DNA of 64,000 nt, taken from Cordilura impudica. Taxonomy: Eukaryota > Arthropoda > Insecta > Diptera > Scathophagidae. The DNA is taken from positions 124,954,800 through 125,018,799 of the forward strand of contig OY821518.1 in assembly GCA_963682025.1 (NCBI GenBank), written 5' to 3'. Made by a program: the position numbers and the translations under genes. This document shows positions 11,461 through 24,019 of the stretch, one piece after another. Every line of letters begins with the position of its first letter. Within the stretch, counting starts at the first letter, position 1. The notes beneath the pieces are model-generated. The model ran no database searches. It was not told the DNA's origin and was given only the letters and a program-made list of their open reading frames with translations.

Positions 11461-12062
11461 TAGTGCGTTTACATCTAAGCAAAATCTAGTATATACGAGA
11501 TTTCGATCACAATCTAGCTCATTTTTACTAGATTTCCCATACCAAACTCATTACTAGATTTTAGCAAAATCTCACAAAATATTGTCAAACTTGACATTTA
11601 AAACCAAAGACAAAAGGAAAAAAGTTGAATAAAAAAAAAATTATTAATAAAAATAACGAATCTATAATAAAAAAATATTCAGTAGTTGAAAAGTTATAAT
11701 TTTTTATACTTATATGTGCCCATTCCCATATGCTATATAATAATTGTGCAAAATGCATTTGTTTTTGTTGTTCAAACAATACATTTAACAAATGCTGATG
11801 TTTTTTTTCCGCAAAATTCTGGGTGCATAATACTCGTATAATAATAAAATCTGTTCCTTTTTATAATTTTCAATATTTGCATTTTCTTATTGTTTTGAAT
11901 ATTTTTGGTATTTCTAGTTATATGTGTCATATTAATCAGCTGTTTATTTTTTGTAGGAAAAAAATATCACAAAATGTCAAAAAAGTTAGATGTAAACGGT
12001 AAAGATTTTCAAATAGATTTCAACTAAAATCTACTAGATTTTCCTCAGATGTAAACGCACTA
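11461..12062. mobile_element. MITE, 602 bp, TTA target duplication
   Basis: The terminal inverted repeats begin TAGTGCGTTTACATCT and extend imperfectly to about 30 bases. TTA flanks both sides (11458-11460 and 12063-12065). A 3-bp TWA duplication is the mark of PIF/Harbinger-type elements. There is no transposase frame. The interior is AT-rich. Confidence 0.8.
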
Positions 12063-12400
12063 TTAGTTAAATAATTTAAAGTTATAGGTACAAGTTTTTA
12101 AACTAGCAATTTCTGGCGATTCTACTGTTTGGGATGTGAGTTATACTTAGTTTGATTAAACTAAAATTTGTAACTCTTTAAAGTTATAAGAGTTAGTTCA
12201 ACGCTTTAGTCAAATAGTTTGAAAATTATAAGTGTTAAAACATCTTAGCGGACGAAAACTTTAACGCCGAGTTCGGAATTAGCTTAGTTAAACTCATAAT
12301 TTTTTGACGGTTTAAAGACAGTTTTTGGTATTCCATTTAAATTTATGTTAACTGCATTAAAGTTTTAAACTATTCAGTGCAATAGTCTAAACCTAATTTT

Positions 12401-12540
12401 GGGATGTCAATTAAACTTAGTTTAGTTAAAATCACGCTTTAGTCAAGTATTTTAAAATATAAATCCGAGTTCAAATCCGAGTTGGAAAGAATAAGCGTAA
12501 AAAATCTAAGTTTTCCTAAACTAATCTTAACTGACATCCC
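12401..12540. mobile_element. Small inverted-repeat element, 140 bp
   Basis: It starts GGGATGTCAATTAAACTTAG and ends with the imperfect reverse complement finishing in CTGACATCCC. It has no coding capacity and no obvious target duplication. Confidence 0.65.
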
Positions 12541-12559
12541 AGAAACTTGATCAAAACGG

Positions 12560-13495
12560 GTCTTATATTATCAGTCGGTCACACTATTATTTGTTTGTGT
12601 TTGCGTTTGCGCGTTGTATATGTCAACTATTTATGGTCGTACAAGGCGGTTGGAGTATGTGTGTTTTTTTTTATAACCACTTTGCCATAAATGGTAACAA
12701 AACCTTAATCACCCAATGACTTCACCAGGTTTAGAGTGCAGGATATAACAATAGCAAATACCACCAGTGAGTGTCCATCAAAGCTGCTATGCAAGCAATA
12801 AACTGTTAACTACAACAGATGACATTTCAATACGTACAAATTGACAGGTCAACGCTTATAACAAGCTTTCTTTTAAAGAAAAAAAAAGACGAAGAAAACA
12901 TGATTTTTTATTAAAGATTTAAAATTCACAAAGAAAAAACAGTACAAAATCAAAATTTCTTAGAATATCACTATACTGGTAATGTTGCCAGTTTTGCAAC
13001 CACTGCTGCTTGTTCTTGAACAACTTCTCTCTTTTTTCTTCCTGCTGTATGGATTTGATCTTTTAAGAAATATCACTTGGTGGATTAAACACAATTGTCT
13101 CGCTCTTCGTTGGATATTTGTTTTTGTGTGTTTTATTTCTGGAAATTACTATCTTAGCTGTCAAATCAATCTACATATTCATACTGTGGAAGAGTTCGGC
13201 GTTGGTTGTTGTCGTCTGTCTGTTTGTAATTTTATGTGATGGTTTTGTCTTGTCTTGTTTGTCTATCTGGAGTGTTATCTTTAAGTTGGTTGTTTGCAGT
13301 TGTTACCTTTTACGATGTTAAACAATTATTTGGTTTTCATATTTAATTTAATGAAATTATTGTTTAAGAGATTCTCAATATTTACTTTGTTAATTTGCAC
13401 CTTACAAATAATTACAATTTAAATTTTTTTGTTAAAACAAAATAAAAATGCTAAAAATTTAATTTTGTTTGTTAACAAATTATAAAAATATAATA
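12560..13495. other. Intron sequence, nothing recognised
   Basis: Open frames at 12982-13239 and 13118-13321 have no domain signature and are T-rich by composition. No repeat match to other parts of the window was noticed. Confidence 0.45.
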
Positions 13496-13499
13496 GAAA

Positions 13500-14605
13500 C
13501 AAGAGTGTTAAATTTGGCTATGCCAAATCATTGATACGCTCCACCCGTGTCCTAACAAAGGTTGCTAACACTAAAATACAAAAAAATATAAGATATCAAA
13601 TTATAATGGTTAGATTTTTTACAATGAAGAATTAATAAGATAATAAGATAATTAACAAAAATGTTAGGTATTTATGTACGTGATTTTTCAATTGAAAGTA
13701 ATTGTTAAATACATTGAGCATATATGTAAATAAATAAAAAACAATAAAATCTTCAAACAAACAAAAATGTGTATGTATCGCTGATACATATCTCTATGCA
13801 TATGTTCTCTTATATTTCTCACCTATTTAGCCTATTGGTTCCAAATTTAATACTAAACTCTTGCAGATTAAGACAAACATTTTAAGCCTGAGTAGTGCGA
13901 ACCTCTCGACCTATTCCGGGCATGAGAATGACAGACAGACAGACAAACAGATAGACAGATGGACATCGCCAGATTGACTTCTCCATTTATAAGGATCAAG
14001 AGCATATATAGTTTATGGGGTCTCCGGAACTTATTTTGCCTACGGATATGGAAAATTTCATATCAGAACCAGGTCAAAAAATTGTCCGATCCTGACTATA
14101 TTTGATAAGGTCACTAATTTTTTGCAAAAACAAACTAAATTTGAGAAAAATCTGTGCAATATTTTTGTTTTTATTGATAGATTTAAGTGAAGATCGGGAA
14201 TCAGCTTCATATGGGGGCTATGACTAAAAATTGTCCCATATAGTTTATTTTTGGATTACTGATAAATAGATGTAATAAACACACACAAACCCACTTTGAC
14301 CGAGCTTTATGTAATAATTTAGATATTATGGCAATTTAAGTAGATCTCATAGGGATCATTTGTATGGGGACTAGGTCTGAACATGAACTGATTTTCACCA
14401 AACTCAACTGCGTTTATCCTATGGCTGATAGAAGCTTATATACTAAATTTCATCAAAATATATTCATATTTGTGACATGTAGTTTGATTACAAAGTCTAC
14501 ATGGACACACACAGACAGACAGGCGGACATCGCTAAATCGACTCAGAATGGTATTCTGGGTCAAATATTTTTGGTAGGTACAAACATCAGCACAAAGTCA
14601 TTGAG
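13500..14605 (+). mobile_element. Diverged DINE-like composite
   Basis: It opens with AACAAGAGTGTTAAATTTGG and a CTATGCC hairpin also found reversed at 29985-30297. A GACAGACA tract follows at 13930-13965, then about 560 bases clearly homologous to the DINE-like copies (14040-14605). It lacks a clean far end. The first part may belong to a second helentron-like family. Confidence 0.6.
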
Positions 14606-14654
14606 ATTATAAATTTATTTTAATTTTGTATGTTTGTTTTTGAAATAAAAAAAT

Positions 14655-15180
14655 TTCTCTTTATTATACCCATCCCCACTAGTAGAGTGAATATATCAGT
14701 TTGCCATACCGTTTGTAACGCATCGAAAAATGAATTTTGGGGCCCCATAAAGTAAACATATTCTTGATCGAGTTGAAAATTAAATTAAGATCAAATTAAA
14801 TAAAGCAAACAACATTGGCACATACATTTGTTTCAAAAAATAAAATAATAATAAATAATATATTCTGCATGACATATTCTTGATAATTACAACAATTCGA
14901 GTCGATATTGCCATGTCCGTCCGTCCGTCATTCAAAACGCATCGTAAAGTAATGCCATTGAATTCAGAATCCTGAGCGCGGTGACGATACGGTGCTTCTT
15001 GGCCACGATGTGCACGTTGAGTTTACACAATATACAGCGTCACAATTTCGAAGCTTTATTTTGCTGTTAAGTGATACATGCTAAAAATGGTACTGAATTG
15101 ACGTTTCAACAACATGTGTTCTTAAAGTTAATGTTAAATGTTGCCATACCGATATAAGAGATGGAGTATCCTTTCTATGT
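14655..15180 (+). mobile_element. Second DINE-like family (TTATACCCATCC end), degraded
   Basis: It starts TTATACCCATCCCCACTAGT, followed by CCATACCGTTTGTAACGCAT and a short GTCC tract near 14915-14930. The same plan is seen at 25860-26650. The end is not clear. Confidence 0.5.
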
Positions 15181-15187
15181 ATTAATA

Positions 15188-16380
15188 GGGCAATTCCATA
15201 AAAATGTCAACTTTTATGAAAAAAAATATTTTTTCATTCATATGAAGTAAGTTTAAAAATATGTTAAAATACGTTCCAAGTTACATAATGTAATTCCTTA
15301 CAAGCATTCTAAATAATAAAATAAATATAAAATTTATTTGTTTACTCAATTTTCTTTTAATACATGTTTAAGAAACTTTAGTCATTCCGTCACAGTCATT
15401 CCGTCACGTCAAATGACAGTTAATAAATTCGATACTATTACTGGCCAGTTGCTCTAAATTATAATTTTATATTGCTTATATATCATATGTCTAAATTCAT
15501 TAATTTAGACAAATAAAACATTGATATTAAAACAAAATGAATTACTGAATTGAATTTAAAAAATAATAATTGTTCCTTATACTCAACATAACACTTATCG
15601 TAAGCTAATGTATTTGAATTTTGTACATTAATTTCTTGTAACGAGTAACCAAACCCTATTGTGAATTGCATTAATTTATCATAAAAGTATCGTAAGCTAA
15701 AATTACCCTATGATGTATCGTAAGCTAAAATTACCCATTGTAATAAGCTATAACTATACTAAACCTTTTTTACATTAGTCACTTACTCTGCAGCTTTCAC
15801 ACAATAAGGTGAGCGTACAACCTCTGTAACCCATCTCGTGGTTTTCCCATACAATTTTTATATTAAATAAAAATTACATATACATATCTTAAACTTCTCT
15901 ATTTTCTTATTTTTTCACTTGCAAAAAATCGGTTATAATTTCTCCATCTCGCGAGAAATTATACACTGACACAAGGCGATCTCTCACGGGTTAATCTATA
16001 GGTTCCCAAACCTTACCGCCCTGTTCGTCATTTGAACCATCACAGAACGTGCTACCAAAGGTTAACCCCGGAGAAAATCTTTACAATATGCATTAGTTTA
16101 AAATCTGACTTGCTTCTTAATTTACAAAAGTTCCAAGGTTTTAATACCAGGACATAGTCATGGTAGCAAAAATGTCATTCCGTCACACAATGAGAATTTA
16201 CTCAAAAATAAAAGAATAAAATTGTGTAAAAATTGTTTCTGAGTTTTTTTTAAATCTCTTAATCATTAGCAATCATTTTCAAACTGAAGAATGAATTTTC
16301 AATTCAAAATAGCTTTGTAGAATAGCCTTAACTTCAATTCTACGGCTCAAAATGTCATTCCGTCACATATGAAATTGCCC
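15188..16380. mobile_element. TIR element, 1,193 bp, possible AATA target duplication
   Basis: The ends are GGGCAATTCCATA and the reverse complement of GGGCAATTTCATA. AATA flanks both sides (15184-15187 and 16381-16384). The motif GTCATTCCGTCAC occurs four times (15381, 15395, 16174, 16353), and CGTAAGCTAA three times near 15600-15730. No transposase was found, so it is non-autonomous. The superfamily is not recognised. Confidence 0.65.
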
Positions 16381-16392
16381 AATATACATATA

Positions 16393-16760
16393 ACTAGCAG
16401 ATTCCAGCGCTCGCAATTCGAGTGCAATTTCTCGGCGGCTTTATTTCTCAACTAAGCCAATTCACAAACCAACACTTTTATGGTTTATTATTATTTTGAA
16501 TGAAGATAACAAACTCATTAACAAACACATTAACAAATTTAATAAAACACACACAGCATATGTATAATATTATGTATGTGTTAGTAGCAACATTAAATGC
16601 AATTTATGCAAAATATAGGAAAAAATTTAAAAATCTGTAAATCTGCAAAACGGCTAAAAAGAAATACCTTTCAAATAATATACGCTTGGTCAAAATCGAG
16701 ATAAAATGGTAGAATAAAACATCGGTTACAAGAAATCGCCCAGCCTATTAATATTATAGA
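16393..16760 (+). repeat. 0.37-kb interspersed repeat, copy 1
   Basis: The family runs from ACTAGCAGATTCCAGCGCTC, with a CTCGAAATTCGAG palindrome just inside, to CCTATTAATATTATAGAT. It has no TIR and no coding frame. It may be a short helitron-like element. Six copies were found in the window. In this copy the near-end palindrome is mutated (CTCGCAATTCGAG). Confidence 0.75.
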
Positions 16761-16775
16761 TTTCATATTATTACT

Positions 16776-17090
16776 ACTAGCAGATTCCAGCGCTCGAAAT
16801 TCGAGTGCAATTTCTAGGCAACTTTCAACTTAGCCAATTCACAAACCAAATTTTTTTTGGTTTATTATTATTGTGAATGAAGATGACAAACTCATTGACA
16901 AACTTAATAAACACACACATAGCATATGTATAATTTTACGTATGTTTTAGTAGCAACTTTAAATACAATTTACTCAAAATAAAGGGAAAAATTTTCCCTT
17001 TCAAATAATATACGTTCAGTCAAAAGCGGGATAAAACGGTAGAACAAAAAATCGATTACAAAAATCGCATAGCCTATTAACATTATAGAT
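16776..17090 (+). repeat. 0.37-kb repeat, copy 2
   Basis: It follows copy 1 head to tail after 15 bases and has small internal deletions. The palindrome is intact. The end reads CATTATAGAT. Confidence 0.75.
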
Positions 17091-17094
17091 TACT

Positions 17095-18020
17095 TTCACT
17101 TTAGTGTCAAAATCAATTTAAGTACTTGAGACCACACACATTTCTAATTTCATTCATCAATTTCCCAACAAATTTTTGTTTGCTTTGTCAAATAAAACTT
17201 GAACTGATACTTTTTAAAATCATCTACTTAAAAATAAAATACAAAAACTTAATCACGAAATAGTTGTTTTAAGAAATTAACATAAATTCACAATGTCATG
17301 CTTTCAATCAATGTTCAATGTCTTTTTATTTTGTACGAAACCCCTGTATTATTCAAAATAAACTAAATTTCTTTAACCCTTTTGCAATTATTTTTTTATT
17401 TGAGGTTCATAATTAACTAAAAAAAAGTTTAAAGTCATGTTCACAAAACAAAAAAAAAAAAAAGAAAACCAACAACACAACTTAAAAAACTAATAACCAA
17501 ATTGAATTTCTCATGGATTATTATCTAGCTCATTCAATAATATTGTAACTGAAAAAAATGTCTTGTTAAATATTAATAAAGTTAAGAAAGAAATAAAAAA
17601 AAAAAAATAGTTGCTAGCAAAAATCATTGCATGTGTTAATATGCAAATGCGTATTAAACATGTTTTTCAAAACATATTTTCTATTCTGTGCATAGAAGTG
17701 GGAAATTGTTGTTGCTTTTGCGCTAAACGCAATACGAACAGAAGTGCAATAAGTTGCATTGAATTGAAGCAGCTAACAACCAATAGCAGCAGTTAGCAAG
17801 TGCAAAATGGTCAATTTGATTTTAGATTATTAAGTCATTTATAGCAACAGCCTACACAATATGACAATTTAGATTGTATTTATATTTTGTTTCTGTTATT
17901 TTGTCTGTTTGTTTTTTTACAATTTAATGGCATGTTAATGGTTTAAGAAACATAATTTTGATAAAAAAAAAAAATTAACCATGGTTAAGTCAAGAAACTT
18001 AAATTTAACATACGCTCAAA
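17095..18020. other. AT-rich intron sequence, nothing recognised
   Basis: A-runs occur at about 17450-17463 and 17597-17608. The 61-codon frame at 17611-17796 has no recognisable domain. Confidence 0.45.
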
Positions 18021-18023
18021 TAA

Positions 18024-18879
18024 CACTGTGGAACAAATTCAGGTTAGCAAAAGTTAGGTCGATTCTGAGAGTGAGGGGTGAAAATAGAGGCTAAATTAGA
18101 AGACCCGTATTGCGGCGTTTGTTTATGTTAGTTCGAATTTTTTTTTTAATCGACCTTCGAACTTTGCAGTCAAATGCCGATTTTCAGCATATTGTTTATA
18201 TGGTTTTTTGGCTATAACTCGTCGACTAATTTATATTTTTCAATCTGTAATTTATTTAATTTTTTTACTTAAAACTTTTCATAACTAACATTTCAAAAAT
18301 ATATTTTTTTTTCCATATTTTTATAAGTTCTTTTTCAATGTTTCTTCAAAACCAACACTGATCAAAATTGGTACATAAAAAATGAGAAGTAAATTAATAT
18401 TAAGCTGGAAAACGCAAGATTTGTATTATGATTGTTTTCTTTTCAAATGAAATTTATTGAAGAAACTGAGAAGCATATTATAGATCAAACATAAAGCAAA
18501 AAAGACTTAGTTTTGTGGAAAATATTTTCAAAAAGCATGAAAAAAAATAATTTTTCCAACATTTTGCTTCATAAGCACCAAAAAAAATTTTCTAAATCAA
18601 TTTTTTTTTTAAATTTTAATTGTTGCACAGGTCTCTTGCAATAATTTGGCTTTTACAGATTGAAAAAATATCAATTAGTCGACGAGTTATAGCCAAAAAA
18701 CCATATAAACAATATGCTGAAAATCGGCAAATGACTGCAAAGTTCGAAGGTCGATTAAAAAAAAATTCGAACTAACATAAACAAACGCCGCGATACGGGT
18801 CGTCTAATTTAGCCTCTAATTTCACCCCTTACTCTCAGAATCGACCTAACTTTTGCTAACCTGAATTTGTTCCACAGTG
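18024..18879. mobile_element. MITE with very long TIRs (about 225 bp), TAA target duplication
   Basis: The ends begin CACTGTGGAACAAATTCAGG. The left arm (18024 to about 18255) and right arm (about 18655-18879) are reverse complements with only a handful of differences. TAA flanks both sides (18021-18023 and 18880-18882). The central 400 bases are AT-rich and non-coding. Confidence 0.85.
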
Positions 18880-19149
18880 TAATTCTTTTTAAAAGCAACA
18901 GAAAAGTAAGGTTCAGATTCATTAAATATATATAAGTAATTAGAATAAGGGATTTTGTTTTGCACTATAAGTCAAATTTAGTAGTCATTATTTAGTTTTT
19001 CCAATGCTTTTCTTTGAAATCTATTCTATTTCTATCGGTTCTATATAGCATAACTCCCTGATTTATTTTTTTATGCAAATCTCCAAATGGGCCAAAATTT
19101 GTATATTTATCTTTAAACATTAATCCTAAGTTACATACTGCCGCACATA

Positions 19150-20112
19150 ACACACCTCTTTAATACAATAATAACCACATCAACTTTTCCGTCAATGTGG
19201 AAACATGCGAAAATAATTCCAGTTCCTAAACAAGATAAGAGCTATAGGCCTATAGCAATATTGCCATTCTTATCGAAGGTCTTCGAACGCTTAATTCACA
19301 TTCACAGATAAGCCATCATCTTTATGAAAATAAACTTCTAACTGATACGCAATCAGGATTTAGGCCAAAGCACAGTTGTATCTCTGCTCTTGTTGATGTC
19401 TCAGAGGAGATAAGAACTAAATTAGATAACAAGATGATGTCATTTTTGGTTCTTCTGGATCATTCTAAAGCTTTCGACACAGTGGAGTACTCAACACTTT
19501 GCTTTAAGCTTAAAACTATGTGCAATTTTTCACCTACCGCATTGAGATATCAAACACTACTAATTAAGCGTGGTGTATCTCAAGGTTCAATACTTGGTCC
19601 ACTTTTGTATTCCGTATACTCCAATGACTTACCTTCACAACTAGAAAATTGTAAAATACAAATGTATGCAGATGATGTGCAGCTTTACATCAGTTGTATG
19701 CAGTCGGATGCCATAAACTGCATAAGAAAAATTAATGAAGACCTCAAAAAAGTATCTAGATGGGCATCAGCCAATGGGCTTTGTTTAAACGCGAAAAAGT
19801 CAAAAGCAATGATTATTGGAAACTCTAACATTCTACCTGCCACCACTACTTTTAGATAACTCAACTATTGAGGTTACTGAATCTGCCAAGAACCTCGGGA
19901 TAATTTTTAACAAAAAACATAACTGGTCTGATCATGTAAATGCTGCCTGTGGTAAAACGCATGGTATGCTGAGAACTCTGTGGATGACTCAATATTTTAC
20001 ATCATTAAATAAAACCTATATACTGCCGACACTTCTATATGGATGCGAGCTATTTGCCAGTTGTGATTCAATAAGCAAACAAAAGCTAAAAGTAACTTAT
20101 AATTTTAATTAA
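19150..20112 (+). pseudogene. Reverse transcriptase fragment of a non-LTR retrotransposon (Jockey/I/LOA type)
   Basis: It carries IIPVPKQDK, YRPIAILPFLSKVFERLI, SGFRPKHSC, LDHSKAFDTVEY, GVSQGSILGPLLYSVY, MYADDVQLY and LCLNAKKSK, the consecutive RT blocks. It continues after a frame change near 19850 to ILPTLLYGCELF. There is a stop near 19307 and the endonuclease part is missing. It is a different family from the minus-strand element at 5462-8090. Confidence 0.8.
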
Positions 20113-20765
20113 ATAATTAATTAAAATTAATTAATTAAAATAATATATACTTTAATATAGTATAAACAAGTTTTACGAAATAAATATAGATACTGTTGAT
20201 AACCACTCAAGCAATTTACAGTATTCAAAATCAGTATTTGCATTAAGCAATGAAAATAGTTGATATTTTGAATCAAGATTTGTTTAAAATTTTGGTTTCA
20301 AAATACCATATTTATTGAAATGTAGCTGATATATGCTTTGAAATTGTTTTACTTCGAAAAAGATGGAACAAGGACCTGCTTGCAAAACTTCTTGTTTCTT
20401 CTTACCCGTATTTTTCAGATAATAGAAACAATCTTCATACTATTCTTCATAATCGTGGACAAATATGCTGATATAAATAAATATTTTGTTATCAGTGATG
20501 ACAATTACTAGCTATTTTTTGTTCAGTGCACATAAGGATAAATGACTATCAAAACTGTGCAAAGGTCCAATTTCTCAAATGCAAATATTCCACTTTTTTA
20601 ATGCCATTTTGTAGGGAATACTCCAAACCAACTAAAGGCCAGTTTACAATATCACACTTTGTAATACGACCTGTCAAAAAGTCGAGTATTATGAAGAAGT
20701 CATATAATGTAAAAAGCTTATGTTATGAAATTGACAGCCTGTAGGATTTTATTTTTGAAGTCGGA
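20113..20765. other. AT-rich intron sequence, AATT repeats at its left end
   Basis: Bases 20105-20145 are AATTAATT-type simple sequence. Beyond that nothing was recognised. Confidence 0.45.
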
Positions 20766-20771
20766 TGGCTT

Positions 20772-21450
20772 TTCATTTATTTATTTATTTATTTTATTTT
20801 AGTCTATGGAATAAATCCTTACAGACATTATCATAAAATATAATAAAATAACAAGAATTTTGACGATACATCATCATTAATCAGATTTAGCAAAAACGAC
20901 ACATTCAGTATGGTTCTACGGCTCTTAAGTGTTGGCAATTTAATTAACGCTAATCTACTTGCATAAGATGGCAAATATGTCGCCGGATTCCAGGAAAAAC
21001 ACCGCAAACAGAACAGAAGCAATTGTTTTTGAATGGATTCAATATAATCTATGTGGATGTTGTATAAAAGATCCCAGATAATTGAGCCATATTCAAGTAT
21101 AGGTCTTACGAGGGATGAATATCGTAAATTCCTTGGCCCATCGCTTAATAAAAGCCAGTACACCTCTAGCTTTATTGACTGTCATACTGATGTGTGAAAT
21201 TAAACTCAGTTTTGCATCAAACAAAATCCCCAGATCCAGAAAGGTATGAACTGCTACCAACGGTTGTCCACCCAAGGAGTAGCTTACATTTATGTAGTTT
21301 CTTCTTGAAAATCGCATGTATTTACATTTTTCCATATTCAATTCCATTAAGTTTACATTGTACCACGTATAGAAGTTATCAAGGTCCATCTGTAGATATA
21401 AGTGATCACTATTTTCATTGTATGTGAGGAAAATTTTACATTTTACATTC
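20772..21450 (-). pseudogene. C-terminal RT fragment of a LINE with (AAAT)n tail
   Basis: On the minus strand it starts just after the catalytic YADD (KIFLTYNENSDHL). It continues through ELNMEKCKYMRFSR, FLDLGILFDAKLS, FIKRWAKEF, then in another frame SSLVRPILEYGS and RRTILNVSFLLNLI. The 3' end is a short (AAAT)n run (20777-20803 as ATTT). It is 5'-truncated and has at least one frameshift near 21095-21160. Confidence 0.78.
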
Positions 21451-21484
21451 CAAATGAAAATGTACCAGTTGAAAAGTATCAGAT

Positions 21485-23420
21485 TTCCCATCTTTTGGCC
21501 ACTTTTACCCCCTAAAGGTTCGAATTAAAACAAATTTTATTCTTCTCCGATGTTTGTGTCTCTGGTGGAATCTACATATCAATTTTCATATTCCTAAATT
21601 ACTTTGTACAGAAGATACAAAAAGGTACACTCTTACACTTACGGGCCGTTTTTACCCCCCTTTAATTTCCGAATTTCCAAAATTCTATCTCTAGTGGAAT
21701 CCACAAACTATATTTTATATTCGTTTGTTTAGAAGATACCAAATGTAAAATTTTTCCCCCTATTTGGGCAGTTTTCCTCTCCTAGATTTTAGAATTAGCA
21801 ATAAATTCATCCTTCACGTATTCGGTGGAGTCTATATATCAAAATTCACATATATAAATTAATATGTTAAGAAGATGCAGAAAGGTACCATTTTTACCCT
21901 TTTTAGTCGGTTTTCCCCTTAAATGGCCGAATTTCGGAAATATTAATCGTGTGTTAATGTTTATTTCTCGGATGGAATCTACACACCAAATTTCATATTC
22001 CTGGATTCATGTGTTATCATTTCCCCCTTTTTGGCCGTTTTTACACCCTTAATGTAAAATTTCTAAAAGTTTTCTCTCATCTAATGATTCTATCTCTAGT
22101 AGAATCCACAAACTATGTTTTATATTCGTTTGTTTAGAAGATACCAAATGTACACTTTTTCCCCTATTTAGCCGTAGTTCCTCCCCTAGACGTTAGATAA
22201 AGGTACCGTTTTTACCCCCCTTAACATCCCAATTTCCCAAGGTTTTCCTCTCATCGAATGTTTCTATCTCTAGTGGAATCCACAAACTATATTTTATATT
22301 CGTTTGTTTAGAATATATCAAATGTACACTTTTTCCCCATTTTGGGCGTTTTTCCTCCCCTAGACGTTATAATTAGCAATTAGTTCATCCATGCCCACGA
22401 ATTCGGTGGAGTCTGTATGACAAAATCTTGTCTACAGATAAATATGTTAAGAAGATGCAAAAAGGTCCCATTTCCACTTTTTGGGCCGTTTTTACCCGAA
22501 TTTCCAAAAGTTTTCCTCGTATATGATGTTTCTATCTCTAGTGGAATTCACATACTATTTCATATTCATATTCCTATATTCGTTTGTTTAGAAGATAGCA
22601 AATGTATAATTTTTCTCCTTTTTGGCCGTTTTTTCTCCCCTAGTCATTAGAATTAACAATAAATATATCCTTGATTGATGCCCGCGTATTCGGTGGAGTC
22701 TGTATACCAAAATTCATATATATATATCTATAATATTTAGGCTAGGCTATTCCTCGTGACTGATGTTTTGTTCTACCGTTTTATCCAGATTTTGACCAAA
22801 CGTATATAATTTGAAAGGTATTTCTTTTTTGCCATTTTTCAGTTTTAGAGATTTTTAAATTTTTCCTCTATTTTGGGTAAATTGCATTTAAAATTGCTAC
22901 TAACACATACATAAAATTACACAATGCTATGTATGTGTTTATTCAATTTGTTAATGTGTTTGTAATAAAAATGAGTTTGTTTTTGTGTTGATTTTTGAAT
23001 TGGCTATAATTTATTAACATACTTTTAGGGTCATTATTTAATGAAAAAATAAAATTTCCTAGAATTTGCGCTCGAATTTCGAGGGCTGGAATCTGCTTGT
23101 ATATATTAATATGTTAAGAAAATACAGAAAGGTACATTTTTTACCCTTTTTGGTCGTTTTTTCCCCTTAAATGGCCGAATTTCGAAAAAATTTATCCTGG
23201 GCCAATATTTGTTACCCGGATGGAGTCTGCACATCAAATTGCATATTCCTAGATTCATTTTTTTTATCAATTGCCATTTTTTGTCCGCTTTTAGTCCCTT
23301 AATGTAGGAATTTTCAAAAACCCGTTCTAAGTGGATCTTTACGCCGAGAGGGAAACCTACAGTCCAAATATCAAGTTTCTGGGTCCAAGGGTTTGTGCTG
23401 GGCGTTGATGATCAATCACG
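21485..23420. repeat. Tandem array, about 150-bp units in two types, interrupted once
   Basis: Units repeat the phrases GTGGAATCCACAAACTATAT and GTGGAGTCTATATATCAAAA, each followed by a TTAGAAGATACC-like segment and a C-rich GGCCGTTTTTACCCC segment. The two unit types alternate, giving a period near 300. A 0.37-kb repeat is inserted at 22727-23100. The right end reads AAGTTTCTGGGTCCAAGG and GCTGGGCGTTGATGA, which I associate, without certainty, with helitron-like 3' regions. Confidence 0.75.
22727..23100 (-). repeat. 0.37-kb repeat, copy 3, reversed, inside a tandem array
   Basis: It runs from CTATAATATTTAGGCTAGGC to GGGCTGGAATCTGC. The array resumes directly on the other side (ATATTAATATGTTAAGAA). 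Confidence 0.75.
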
Positions 23421-23734
23421 CAACTCTTTTATATACATATATACATATGTAAATAAAAACAGATTTTTGGTTTTATTCCCCCCATCAGTTTGGTAATACT
23501 ATTATCGCGTTATGATATAGTTCTGTGAAACAACCTCTAATTGCAAATTTGTATCTATTATTGAACAAAATAATTTATATCTATGTAAAAATATATTAAA
23601 TACATATATATTTCTAGTAAATAAGACAAAGAAATCATAAAAATTAAAAAAAATATGACAAACAGGTATAAAAAAAATAAAAAAATAATAAAAGATTTAC
23701 ATAAAGATTTTAATTTCTCCACAAAGAAATTTTT

Positions 23735-23965
23735 GGTTTTTTATGTTCTATCGAACTCGATGTACATACGTCGAATCGATCATATGCTGAGACGACCGCG
23801 AAATGATGTTGCAAGACCTGGACATGACTGGTCTCCTCAAAATTGCATTCGAAGAGAATTTGAGTCAGCTCAAATAACCTGGAACGAAGTCAAACAATTT
23901 GCCAAAGACAGAAACAGATGGGGAGTAATTCGTTGACGCCCTAACTCCTTCGTGAACTTTTTATT
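23735..23965 (+). pseudogene. Diverged RTE-like C-terminal fragment
   Basis: It encodes DHMLRRPRNDVAR, HDWSPQ, REFESAQITWNEVKQFAKDR and NRWG, matching the tail encoded at 4912-5316. It is on the opposite strand, lacks the GRPRNTW piece and has a stop after VIR. Confidence 0.75.
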
Positions 23966-24019
23966 TAAATCCATATTTTGTGTTGATAATAATAAATGAA
24001 TTAGGGACATATGTATATA

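Larger units (their letters stand above)
11113..12545. repeat. Cluster of short inverted-repeat elements built on GGGATGTCAATTAAACTTAG
   Basis: The phrase GGGATGTCAATTAAACTTAG occurs in both orientations near 11395-11416, 12131, 12401 and 12515-12540. Between the copies are AACTTAGTTTGATTAAACTC-like segments. The cluster looks like several related MITEs or an expanded one. A different MITE (11461-12062) is inserted in it. Confidence 0.65.

Noticed and set aside
12982..13321. Two overlapping membrane-like frames
   Set aside because: Low-complexity TTG/TTT codons, no start context or homologous motif; not supported as a gene.
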